Assembly: GCF_003244875.1 (NCBI RefSeq)
Contig: NZ_LXXZ01000002.1
Coordinates: forward strand, 53,224-117,223
DNA: 64,000 bases
Reading direction: 5' to 3'
Source: Stenotrophomonas sepilia
GTDB taxonomy: Bacteria > Pseudomonadota > Gammaproteobacteria > Xanthomonadales > Xanthomonadaceae
Shown here: piece after piece, positions 37,241 through 45,683 of the stretch
Position numbering within the stretch: position 1 is the first letter of the stretch
How the letters are laid out: every line of letters begins with the position of its first letter
Translations under genes and position numbers: made by a program
Notes under the pieces: model-generated
Seen by the model: only the letters and a program-made list of their open reading frames with translations
What the model was told of the DNA's origin: nothing
Database searches by the model: none

Positions 37241-40030
37241 ATGAAACACGTCAGCAATACCGCACGTCGCAACACGCTCGCCGTCGCCCTGATTTCCGCT
37301 CTGATGGCCGCCTCCCCGGCAATGGCCCAGGACAAGGCGACCAACCTGGACAAGATCACCGTCACCGGTTCGCTGATCCCGCAGACCCAGGTCGAAACGC
37401 AGACCCCGGTGATGTCCATCACCGCCGAAGACATCCAGACCCGCGGCTTCAGCAGTGTTGCTGAAGTGCTGCAGCAGTCATCGCTGACCACCGGCGGCCT
37501 GCAGGGTGGCCAGACCTCGGGTGCGTTCACCCAGGGCGCCGAAGCCGCCGGCATGTTCGGCCTGAATCCGGGCTACACCAAGTACCTGATCAACGGCCGC
37601 CCGATGCTCTCGTATCCGGCGCTGTACAACGGCAGCGAGTCGTTCAACAACATCAGCGGCATTCCGATCGACATCGTCGAGCGCATCGAAGTCCTGCCGG
37701 GCGGCCAGTCGTCGCTGTATGGCTCGGACGCGATCGCCGGCGTGGTCAACATCATCCTGAAGGAACGCATGGACGGCGGCACGATGTCGATCCGTGGCGG
37801 TACCTACACCGAAGGTGGTGGCAGCAACATCCGCTTCAGCGCCGCCAAGGGCTTCAACGCGTTCGACGACCGCTTCCACGCGCTGGTCAACGTGCAGATC
37901 GAAAACGGCAGCCCGATCTGGGGCTACCAGCGTGACATCACCAAGCAGAACAACCCGGTCGGTTACACCGCGCAGCTGCCGTCGAACGACTTTGCTGTCA
38001 TCGGCAACGCCGACAACAAGCTGTACATGATGGACCCGACCCGCTGCGCCAACGTGGCAGGCCTGTACGACGGCACCACCACCGTCGGCAAGCGTGCATC
38101 GGGCGAATCGTGCGGCTCGGTGTACAGCGCCGGCTACAAGACCCTGAAGAACGGCAAGAACAGCGGCCAGTTCTACTCGTCGATGACCTTCGACGTGAAC
38201 GACAACTTCCAGCTGTTCGCCGACGTGCTGTACAGCAAGGAAAAGACCGAATTCACCTCCGGCTCCAGCGCCTTGTGGTGGGGCACCAAGTCGGTGATGG
38301 GCGGCTTCTACGACCAGGGCCTGGGCAAGGTCGTGAACCTGCAGCGCGCCTTCGCGCCGGAAGAAATCGGCCCGGGCCACTACAACAACATCCTGAACTC
38401 CGATGAGAGCCGTTCCTACCAGGTCACCCTGGGCGGCAAGGGCATGGTCGGCGACTGGGACTACAGCGCCAGCTTCACCCGCGGCGAATACCGTCTGGAC
38501 CAGAACCGCTTCGCGCGCTGGAAGGACAAGATCGAAGGCTTCTTCGGCGACACCGTGCTGGGCCCGCGCCTGGGCACCACTGCTGATGGCTTCGGCATCT
38601 ACAACCCGAACTACACCGCCTTCTACTCGCCGATCACCCCGGACCAGTTCGCCAGCTTCACCGGCTATGGCACCCACCGCAGCAAGACCTGGCAGAACCT
38701 CGGTCGCGTGCAGGTGACCAACGGTTCGCTGTTCTCCCTGCCGGGCGGCGACGCCGGCCTGGCCGTCGTGCTGGAAGGCGGCAGCGAAGGTTGGGACTAC
38801 TCGCCCGACCAGGCCTTCGTCGATGGCAACGCGTGGGGCGCCAGCGCCGTGGCCGGTGCCGGCCACCGCAGCAACTACGCGGTGACCAGCGAACTGCGCA
38901 TGCCGGTGTTCGAGTCGCTGACCATCAGCGCCTCGGGCCGCTATGACGCCTTCAAGATCGCCGACAAGACCGTCGACAAGGCCACCTACAGCATCGGCCT
39001 GGAATACCGTCCGGTGGAAAGCCTGCTGCTGCGCGGCAAGTACGGCACCGCGTTCCGCGCGCCGACCCTGTCCGATGCCTTCCAGGGCATGAGCGGCTCG
39101 TTCGCCTCCGGCCAGAACGACTACTACCGCTGCAGCCAGATGGGTTACGCGCTGCGTGACGAAGCCTGCTCGTTCTACAAGACCACCTCGGTGTACAGCG
39201 AAAAGTCCGGCAACCCGGACCTGAAGCCGATCACCGCCGACGTGTGGAGCGCAGGCGTGGTGTGGGCCCCGGTGAGCAACTTCTCGCTGTCGGTCGACTA
39301 CTACAACTGGAAGATCAAGAACGAGGTCAAGACCCTGAGCACCGACCAGCTGCTGCTGGCCGAGTACCAGTGCCACAACGGCCTGCCGAACAACACCTCG
39401 GCCAGCTGCCAGAACGTGACCGACTGGGTGACCCGCGACGCCGGTGGCAACCTGACCCGCGTGTACACCCCGAAGCTCAACGTGGCCAGCCAGAACCTGG
39501 AAGCGGTGACCGTCGGTGCCAAGTACCAGCAGGACCTGGGCCGCTTCGGTTCGCTGATGTTCTCCGGCAACTACACCAACATGCTCAAGCGTGAAGTGGT
39601 GGCCCTGCCGGGTGCGCAGAAGCTGGACCTGCTGAGCGATCCGTACAACATGTGGTACTACGACAACTTCGCCAAGGTACGCGGCGACGTGTCGGTGGGC
39701 TGGGCCATCTCCAAGTTCACCACCACCGTGTACGCCAACTACGTCGGCAGCACCCCGAACTACCTGGCCTACACCGGCCGCAGCTATGACTACGTCCACT
39801 CCTCCGGCGCCAAGGCCGGCAAGTGGGGCTCGTACACCACGTACAACATGAGCCTGAACTACCAGGCACAGGACGATCTGACCCTGTCGCTGATGGTCAA
39901 CAACGTGTTCAACAAGCTGCCGGAAGGCCAGCGCTACAACTACCCGGGCAACGAATCGACCCCGTTCAACGACGGCTTCTACAGCGTCTACGGCCGTCAG
40001 ATCTCGGCCCAGGTCAAGTACGACTTCTGA
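37241..40030 (+). CDS. TonB-dependent receptor 1
   Basis: A 929-residue outer-membrane transporter driven by TonB. A signal peptide ends in AMAQ, then a TonB-box-like DKITVTGSLI, a plug domain (about 45-160) and a 22-strand barrel closing with an aromatic terminal phenylalanine (VKYDF). Conserved plug phrases are RIEVLPGGQSSLYGSDAIAG and NIILKE. The ligand cannot be read from the sequence. The ATG at 37241 is chosen because the signal peptide begins there; an extension to 37100 is discarded. A strong terminator follows, so it is a separate transcript from receptor 2. Confidence 0.93.
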   Translation: MKHVSNTARRNTLAVALISALMAASPAMAQDKATNLDKITVTGSLIPQTQVETQTPVMSITAEDIQTRGFSSVAEVLQQSSLTTGGLQGGQTSGAFTQGAEAAGMFGLNPGYTKYLINGRPMLSYPALYNGSESFNNISGIPIDIVERIEVLPGGQSSLYGSDAIAGVVNIILKERMDGGTMSIRGGTYTEGGGSNIRFSAAKGFNAFDDRFHALVNVQIENGSPIWGYQRDITKQNNPVGYTAQLPSNDFAVIGNADNKLYMMDPTRCANVAGLYDGTTTVGKRASGESCGSVYSAGYKTLKNGKNSGQFYSSMTFDVNDNFQLFADVLYSKEKTEFTSGSSALWWGTKSVMGGFYDQGLGKVVNLQRAFAPEEIGPGHYNNILNSDESRSYQVTLGGKGMVGDWDYSASFTRGEYRLDQNRFARWKDKIEGFFGDTVLGPRLGTTADGFGIYNPNYTAFYSPITPDQFASFTGYGTHRSKTWQNLGRVQVTNGSLFSLPGGDAGLAVVLEGGSEGWDYSPDQAFVDGNAWGASAVAGAGHRSNYAVTSELRMPVFESLTISASGRYDAFKIADKTVDKATYSIGLEYRPVESLLLRGKYGTAFRAPTLSDAFQGMSGSFASGQNDYYRCSQMGYALRDEACSFYKTTSVYSEKSGNPDLKPITADVWSAGVVWAPVSNFSLSVDYYNWKIKNEVKTLSTDQLLLAEYQCHNGLPNNTSASCQNVTDWVTRDAGGNLTRVYTPKLNVASQNLEAVTVGAKYQQDLGRFGSLMFSGNYTNMLKREVVALPGAQKLDLLSDPYNMWYYDNFAKVRGDVSVGWAISKFTTTVYANYVGSTPNYLAYTGRSYDYVHSSGAKAGKWGSYTTYNMSLNYQAQDDLTLSLMVNNVFNKLPEGQRYNYPGNESTPFNDGFYSVYGRQISAQVKYDF

Positions 40031-40063
40031 TCCCGTCGTATTCCGGACCGCGTGTCTGGACCA

Positions 40064-40091
40064 GGCCCCGCTTCGGCGGGGCCTTTTTTTT
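40064..40091 (+). terminator. Intrinsic terminator after TonB receptor 1
   Basis: A perfect 8-bp GC stem (40064-40071 with 40076-40083) with a TTCG tetraloop, followed by eight T. Confidence 0.95.
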
Positions 40092-40249
40092 GCCTACGAT
40101 CAGGCCGAACCGTCCCGTTCAGAAAAAAGTCACTTTCGAACGGAATGGTGACAATGCGATACAGATCAACCAGATACGTTGATTTCGACGCGCGTTCTCG
40201 CAGTCAGCGCGGCTGACGAATCACACCTCCATGACTGCATCATGAATGC

Positions 40250-40283
40250 TTGACAGCCTTGGTTAATGTGATGTTAATCTCGA
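40250..40283 (+). promoter_or_regulatory. Candidate promoter of TonB receptor 2
   Basis: TTGACA (40250-40255), a 17-base spacer and GTTAAT (40273-40278) form a sigma-70-like promoter 139 bases before the start. The segment 40262-40283 also carries the GTTAA-N4-ATGTTA-N3-TCGA motif shared with receptor 1. The rest of 40092-40416 is an untranslated leader and AT-richer sequence without a visible gene. Confidence 0.6.
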
Positions 40284-40416
40284 GTCATCGGCACGTGAAG
40301 CCGGTACCAGCGCCGGGCGGCGGCACGCTGCCGACACTGGGCAAGGGACACACGGAGACGTCGACAAGGACCAGTCCCGGTGTACGACGCAATCATTCGA
40401 TTCAAGGGGATTTCAG

Positions 40417-43392
40417 ATGATCAATCGCAAGTCGCTCAGCAAGCATCCGCTGAGCTTCGCCCTCGCCTCTGCCGTGCTGCTCGCCGCAGCCGCCCCGGCG
40501 ATCGCCCAAGACGCCTCCAGCACGACGCAGACCGAGGAAGCGCCCAAGTCGAAGGCCACCAACCTGGACACGGTGACCGTCACCGGTTCGCGCATCAGCC
40601 GCGACGTGTTCAACTCGGTTTCGCCGGTGCAGGTCGTCACCCGTGAAGAAACCACCCTGGCCGGCTTCAACTCGACCACCGCCGCCCTGCAGAGCACGGC
40701 GGTCACCGCCGGTGCGGCACAGATCAACAACGCCTACGGCGGCTACGTCACCGACGGCGGCCCGGGCGCCAACACCCTGGGCCTGCGCGGCCTCGGCCCG
40801 ACCCGCACCCTGATCCTGCTCAACGGCCGCCGCGTATCGCCGGCCGGTACCCGCGGCTCGGTCGGCTCGACCGACCTGAACGTGCTGCCGAACTCGATCG
40901 TCGACCGCGTCGAGATCCTGAAGGACGGCGCCTCGTCCATCTACGGCTCCGACGCCGTGGCCGGCGTGATCAACATCATCACCAAGACCAAGGTCGACGG
41001 TGTCACCTTCGAAGCGCAGCACAACGCCACCGACGGTGGCGGCGGTGAAGAGCGCCGTTACTCGATCATGTTCGGTTCCACCGGCGAGCGCTCGCACTTC
41101 TCCGGTTCGTATGAGTACTACACCCGCAACGAACTGACCCTGGCCGACCGCAGTTGGGCAGGCGGCTGCCCGACCGACATGTACCGTGACATCGAGGCCG
41201 GCGACTCCTGGGGCAGCGGTGACTTCATCGATCCGCTGACCGGCAAGCCCAAGTGCTGGTCGCTCGATGCCGGCGGCACCACCCTGAACACCATCGGCAC
41301 CAACACCCGTACCGGTGTGGCCGCTCCGGGCGGCGTCGGCACCCGCTTCAACCGCTGGCGCCCGAACGCGGCGATCACCACCGGCCTGGTCGGCTACGAA
41401 GGCGTGGACCTGAACACCCGCGACACCTTCGACCCGGCCATGCGCAACGAGTCGCTGATCTCGCCGACCAAGACCCACACCCTGTACTTCCAGGGCGGCT
41501 TCGACCTCAATGCACTGGGTGATGCCGAGCTGTACTACGAGTTCCTGGGCAACAAGCGCAAGTCGACCCAGACCGGTTACCGCCAGCTGACCCTGGACTA
41601 CGCCGTGGGCAGCCCGCTGATCCCGGCCAACCTGCGTGACAGCGTAGCCGGCGCCCCGACCGACCAGACCAGCGGCAGGAACCTGGGCGTGCGTGCGTTC
41701 ATCGGCTTCGGCAACGACACCAACAAGCAGAACGTCGACTTCCTGCGCTTCAATGCCGGCCTGCGTGGCCACCTGAGCTCGGAGTGGAACTATGACTTCA
41801 ACGTCATGCACGCCCGCAGCGACGCCGACTACACCTTTGAAAGCTTCCTGACCAGCCGCCTGCGCCAGAGCCTGGACGTGGTCTCCAACGGTGCGGGTGG
41901 CTATGTCTGCCGCGACGCTTCCAACGGCTGCATCGCCGCGCCGGCGCTGAACACCAACACCATCGGCGGCAAGCTGCCGCAAGACTGGAAGGACTGGGTG
42001 TTCGTGCCGGTCACCGGCAACACGCTGTACAAGGAAACCACGGTCAACTTCAACGTCAACGGCCCGCTGTTCGACATGCCCTACGGCTCGGCCGGCGGCG
42101 CGTTCGGCGTCGAGTACCGCAAGGCACGGATCGACGACACCCCGTCGCCGTACTCGATCAATGCCGACCTGTACAACCTGACCAACGCCACCCCGACCCG
42201 CGGTTCGGACTCGGTGCTCGAGGCCTACGGCGAACTGGAACTGCCGCTGCTGTCCGGCGTCACCGCTGCCGAGGAACTGACGGTCAACCTGTCCGGCCGC
42301 TACACCGACTACAAGTCCTACGGCTCGGATGAGACCTACAAGATCGGCGCGCTGTGGACGCCGGTGAAGTGGCTGTCGTTCCGTGCTTCGTACGGCACCT
42401 CCTACCGCGCACCGGCGCTGTTCGAACAGTTCCTGGGCGGCACCACCGGCTTCCTGAGCAGCAGTGCCGACCCCTGCAACGAGTATGGTGATCGCAACCC
42501 GAGCTCGCCGCGCTACCAGAACTGCGCATCGCTGGGCCTGGCACCGGACTACCTAGCCACCCAGGGCGTGACCGTGGTCACCCAGGGTGGTGCCGAGGCC
42601 GGCCTGGAAGCCGAAACCTCCAAGGCCAAGACCCTGGGCGTGGTGATCCAGCCAGAATTCGGCAGCGGCTTCGGTGACCTGTCCTTCGCCGCCGACTACT
42701 TCGACATCGAAGTGAAGAACGGCGTCGACAGCGCGGGCGGCGCGAACATCCTGTCGCGCTGCTATGACAGCGGCAGTGCCGACTTCTCCTCCGGTTCGGG
42801 TCTGTGCCGCCTGGTGGCCCGCAACCCGGTCAACAACCAGCTGGTGGTGACCAACGGCTTCATCAACCTGTCCACCGACAAGGTCCGTGGCCTGGACTTC
42901 ACCACCCGCTATGTCCGCGAAATCGGCCCGGGCACCCTGCGCACCACGCTGCAGTTCACCCACTACCTGGAACAGGCCAGCAAGGTCTTCTCCGACGATC
43001 CGCTGGTGGACTACAACGGCATGCTGTCGCGTCCGGAAAACACCGCCTCGCTGGACCTGAGCTACAAGTGGAAGAACTGGCAGGTGCGTTACGGCCTGGA
43101 CTGGATCGACAAGATGGACAGCTACGCGTACTACGAGGAGCGCAACCCGGGTGACTTCGATCCGGCTACCTCGGCGTACAAGCTGTACACCCCGAACTAC
43201 TTCCTGCAGGCCATCTCGGTGAAGTATGAAGCGGATAAGTGGTCGGTCACCGGTGGCGTGCGCAACTTCGCCGACCGCAAGCCGCCGACCATCTCCCAGG
43301 GTGTCTACAGCACCGTCGGCAACGCGCTGTTGTACAGCGGCTTTGACTACTTCGGTCGCAGCTACTTCCTGAACATCACGCGTTCGTTCTGA
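40417..43392 (+). CDS. TonB-dependent receptor 2
   Basis: A 991-residue outer-membrane receptor. It has a signal peptide (about 1-28, ending AIAQ) and a TonB box-like TVTVTGSRI. The plug contains GLRGLGPTRTLILLNGRRVSP and the typical VEILKDGASSIYGSDAVAGVIN. The barrel ends FLNITRSF, with the terminal Phe. AAGGGGAT precedes the ATG. The plug differs from receptor 1, so the ligand probably differs. It is followed by a terminator and then by the S9 peptidase gene, a placement that suggests import of peptides or peptide-linked compounds. Confidence 0.94.
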   Translation: MINRKSLSKHPLSFALASAVLLAAAAPAIAQDASSTTQTEEAPKSKATNLDTVTVTGSRISRDVFNSVSPVQVVTREETTLAGFNSTTAALQSTAVTAGAAQINNAYGGYVTDGGPGANTLGLRGLGPTRTLILLNGRRVSPAGTRGSVGSTDLNVLPNSIVDRVEILKDGASSIYGSDAVAGVINIITKTKVDGVTFEAQHNATDGGGGEERRYSIMFGSTGERSHFSGSYEYYTRNELTLADRSWAGGCPTDMYRDIEAGDSWGSGDFIDPLTGKPKCWSLDAGGTTLNTIGTNTRTGVAAPGGVGTRFNRWRPNAAITTGLVGYEGVDLNTRDTFDPAMRNESLISPTKTHTLYFQGGFDLNALGDAELYYEFLGNKRKSTQTGYRQLTLDYAVGSPLIPANLRDSVAGAPTDQTSGRNLGVRAFIGFGNDTNKQNVDFLRFNAGLRGHLSSEWNYDFNVMHARSDADYTFESFLTSRLRQSLDVVSNGAGGYVCRDASNGCIAAPALNTNTIGGKLPQDWKDWVFVPVTGNTLYKETTVNFNVNGPLFDMPYGSAGGAFGVEYRKARIDDTPSPYSINADLYNLTNATPTRGSDSVLEAYGELELPLLSGVTAAEELTVNLSGRYTDYKSYGSDETYKIGALWTPVKWLSFRASYGTSYRAPALFEQFLGGTTGFLSSSADPCNEYGDRNPSSPRYQNCASLGLAPDYLATQGVTVVTQGGAEAGLEAETSKAKTLGVVIQPEFGSGFGDLSFAADYFDIEVKNGVDSAGGANILSRCYDSGSADFSSGSGLCRLVARNPVNNQLVVTNGFINLSTDKVRGLDFTTRYVREIGPGTLRTTLQFTHYLEQASKVFSDDPLVDYNGMLSRPENTASLDLSYKWKNWQVRYGLDWIDKMDSYAYYEERNPGDFDPATSAYKLYTPNYFLQAISVKYEADKWSVTGGVRNFADRKPPTISQGVYSTVGNALLYSGFDYFGRSYFLNITRSF

Positions 43393-43406
43393 TCCTGCTC
43401 CCTGCA

Positions 43407-43437
43407 ACCGCCGCCCTTCGGGGCGGCGGTTCCATTT
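43407..43437 (+). terminator. Intrinsic terminator after TonB receptor 2
   Basis: A 10-bp stem (43407-43416 with 43421-43430) with a TTCG loop and a short TCCATTT tail. A weaker T-run suggests partial read-through into the S9 gene. Confidence 0.75.
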
Positions 43438-43486
43438 CAGGCACTGCCTTTTCCACAGGCAGCTGCCGCTGCATTCCGAGGTTGCA

Positions 43487-45514
43487 ATGAAGCGAACCCT
43501 GTTGCTGGCGGCCCTGGCCAGTGTTTCCCCGTCCCTGCACGCCAAGCCCGAAGCTCCGACCATTGAGCAGATGGCGGCCTTCCCCGCCATCTCCAGCCTG
43601 TCGCTATCGCCGGATGGCCAGCACATCGCCGGCCTGCGCGCCAATGGCGAAGAGCGCGTGATCGTGGTGTGGCGCACCGATGCACTGGACAAGCCGCCAA
43701 CGGTGATCGGCGCCAACCGCATGAAGTTCCAGAGCGTGTCGTTCATCAAGAACGGGCAGCTGGCGGTGGTGCTGTGGCAGCCCTACGACCTGCGCGCGGA
43801 CCGGGTGACCAAGACCTTCGTCAGCAAGTTCTTCATCACCGACATCGAAGGCAAGCAATGGAAGGAGCCGATCACGCCGCCACGTGCCAGCAGCCGCAGC
43901 GAGGAGCTCGAGCAGGCCCTGGCCAACGCCACGGTACTGGACACCCTGCCCAACGATCCGGACCACATCCTGGTGGTCAACGGCAGTGGCAGCAGCTCCG
44001 GTGACGTCTACAAGGTCGACCTGCGCAACTTCACCTCGCAGCGCATCCAGAAGACCGAAGAGCGCGTGGCCGGCTACATCACCGACCTCGACAGCGAGCT
44101 GCGCGCACGCCTGCGCCAGGATGTCGACGGCACCGGTGCCTACGTCGCCACCGAGTTCCGGTCGCCCGCCACCGGTACCTGGGAAGAGCACTTTCGCTCC
44201 TATGTGAAGAACCGCGACGTCAACCAGGTGATCGGCTTTGCCGACGACCCGAACATCGCCTTCGTGCTCAGCAATGTCGGCCGCGACAAGGCGATCGTGT
44301 ATGAGTACGACATCAGCGCGCGCAAGCAGAAGGAAGTGCTGTTCGAGCACAAGCTGTTCAACGCCGGTTCGATGCTGATCAACCGCTTCCGCAAGGGTGC
44401 GGTGCCGTTCGGCGAGATCATGGGCATCGGCTACGCCGGTCCGCGCGGTGACGACATGCAGTGGACCTCGCCGCGCATGAAGGCGCTGGACCAGGGCCTG
44501 CGCCAGGCCCTGGGCATCACCCAGGAACCGCTGGCGATGGTCGATACCGCCAACGGCCAGCGCTTCACCGCCAACTACGATACCGGCGTGAGCCTGCGCA
44601 TCGTCGACTACACGGCGGACCTTTCCAACGTGCTGGTCGTTACCTCCGGGCCTTCCAATCCGCCCGAATACCACCTGCTGCACGACGGCAAGCTGACCCT
44701 GCTGGCGAAGACCTACCCGCAGATCCAGCCTGCCGCGCTGGGCCAGACCCGGCTGGTCTACTACAAGGCACGCGACGGGCTGGACATTCCTGCATTCCTC
44801 ACCACGCCCAGCACCGAGCTGTGCGGCGCCGGCCCCTGGAAGGCGGTCGTGCATCCGCACGGCGGGCCCTGGGCGCGCGATGGCATGGACTTCGATGGCT
44901 CGATGTGGGTCCCGCTGATGGCATCGCGCTGCATGGCGGTGCTGCGCCCGCAGTTCCGTGGCTCGGCCGACTGGGGCCGCAAGCTGTGGATGGCCGGTGA
45001 CGCCGAGTGGGGCCAGAAGATGCAGGATGACAAGGACGACGGCGCGCAGTGGATGATCGACCAGAAGATCGCCCGCCCCGGCCACATCGCCATGTTCGGC
45101 TTCTCCTATGGCGGCTATTCGGCGTTTGCGGCCTCGGTGCGCCCCAACGGCCTGTACAAATGCGCCATTGCCGGCGCCGGCGTCTCGGATATCAAGAAGA
45201 TCTGGTCGCGCTTCTATACCAACCCATTCTTCCGCCAGGCCCAGGCCCCCACGGTGGCCGGCCTGAACCCGGTGGACAAGGCCGGCGAGATGAAGATCCC
45301 GTTGATGGTCTACCACGGCGATCGCGACCGCACGGTGCCGATCGAACAGTCGGAGTGGTTCGTGAACAAGGCGAAAGGTTCCGGCCAGCCGGTCGAGTTC
45401 CACGCCATCGCCGACTACGCCCACGGGCCGGCCTGGACGCGCCGCATCATGGCCGACCAGTTGCAGCTGATAGACGACTACCTGGGCAAAGGCTGCGGCG
45501 GCGGCGGCCTGTAA
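43487..45514 (+). CDS. S9-family (prolyl oligopeptidase-like) serine peptidase, secreted
   Basis: A 675-residue peptidase with a signal peptide (about 1-19, ending SLHA). An N-terminal beta-propeller (about 30-410), starting ISSLSLSPDGQHIAG, precedes the alpha/beta hydrolase domain. The catalytic serine is in GFSYGGYS near residue 540, Asp in YHGDRDRTVP near 610 and His in DYAHGP near 646. It presumably hydrolyses short peptides in the periplasm. Next to two TonB receptors and two M13 homologues, a peptide-utilisation role is plausible; other peptidase-receptor pairs of this type act on lasso peptides, but no lasso genes are here. Confidence 0.9.
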   Translation: MKRTLLLAALASVSPSLHAKPEAPTIEQMAAFPAISSLSLSPDGQHIAGLRANGEERVIVVWRTDALDKPPTVIGANRMKFQSVSFIKNGQLAVVLWQPYDLRADRVTKTFVSKFFITDIEGKQWKEPITPPRASSRSEELEQALANATVLDTLPNDPDHILVVNGSGSSSGDVYKVDLRNFTSQRIQKTEERVAGYITDLDSELRARLRQDVDGTGAYVATEFRSPATGTWEEHFRSYVKNRDVNQVIGFADDPNIAFVLSNVGRDKAIVYEYDISARKQKEVLFEHKLFNAGSMLINRFRKGAVPFGEIMGIGYAGPRGDDMQWTSPRMKALDQGLRQALGITQEPLAMVDTANGQRFTANYDTGVSLRIVDYTADLSNVLVVTSGPSNPPEYHLLHDGKLTLLAKTYPQIQPAALGQTRLVYYKARDGLDIPAFLTTPSTELCGAGPWKAVVHPHGGPWARDGMDFDGSMWVPLMASRCMAVLRPQFRGSADWGRKLWMAGDAEWGQKMQDDKDDGAQWMIDQKIARPGHIAMFGFSYGGYSAFAASVRPNGLYKCAIAGAGVSDIKKIWSRFYTNPFFRQAQAPTVAGLNPVDKAGEMKIPLMVYHGDRDRTVPIEQSEWFVNKAKGSGQPVEFHAIADYAHGPAWTRRIMADQLQLIDDYLGKGCGGGGL

Positions 45515-45683
45515 GCGTTACCGGCCTACAGCAGGGGCGCCCGGCGGGCGCCCTTGCACGTTCTGGCCCTTGCGCGGGGACATGACCTTCGACACCCTTG
45601 CAGGTCTGGCCGGCGGCGTATCGTTCGGCCCACGGTCGCACCTGCGGCCACTCCCTGACTCACTCGGCCCGGAGGCCATTCAA

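Noticed and set aside
37478..39799. A 773-codon open frame antisense to TonB receptor 1, with similar long antisense frames opposite receptor 2 and both M13 genes
   Set aside because: High GC at third codon positions makes antisense frames long. Their translations are low-complexity Val/Ala/Gly/His-rich strings without domains, and they lie wholly inside genes with clear motifs.
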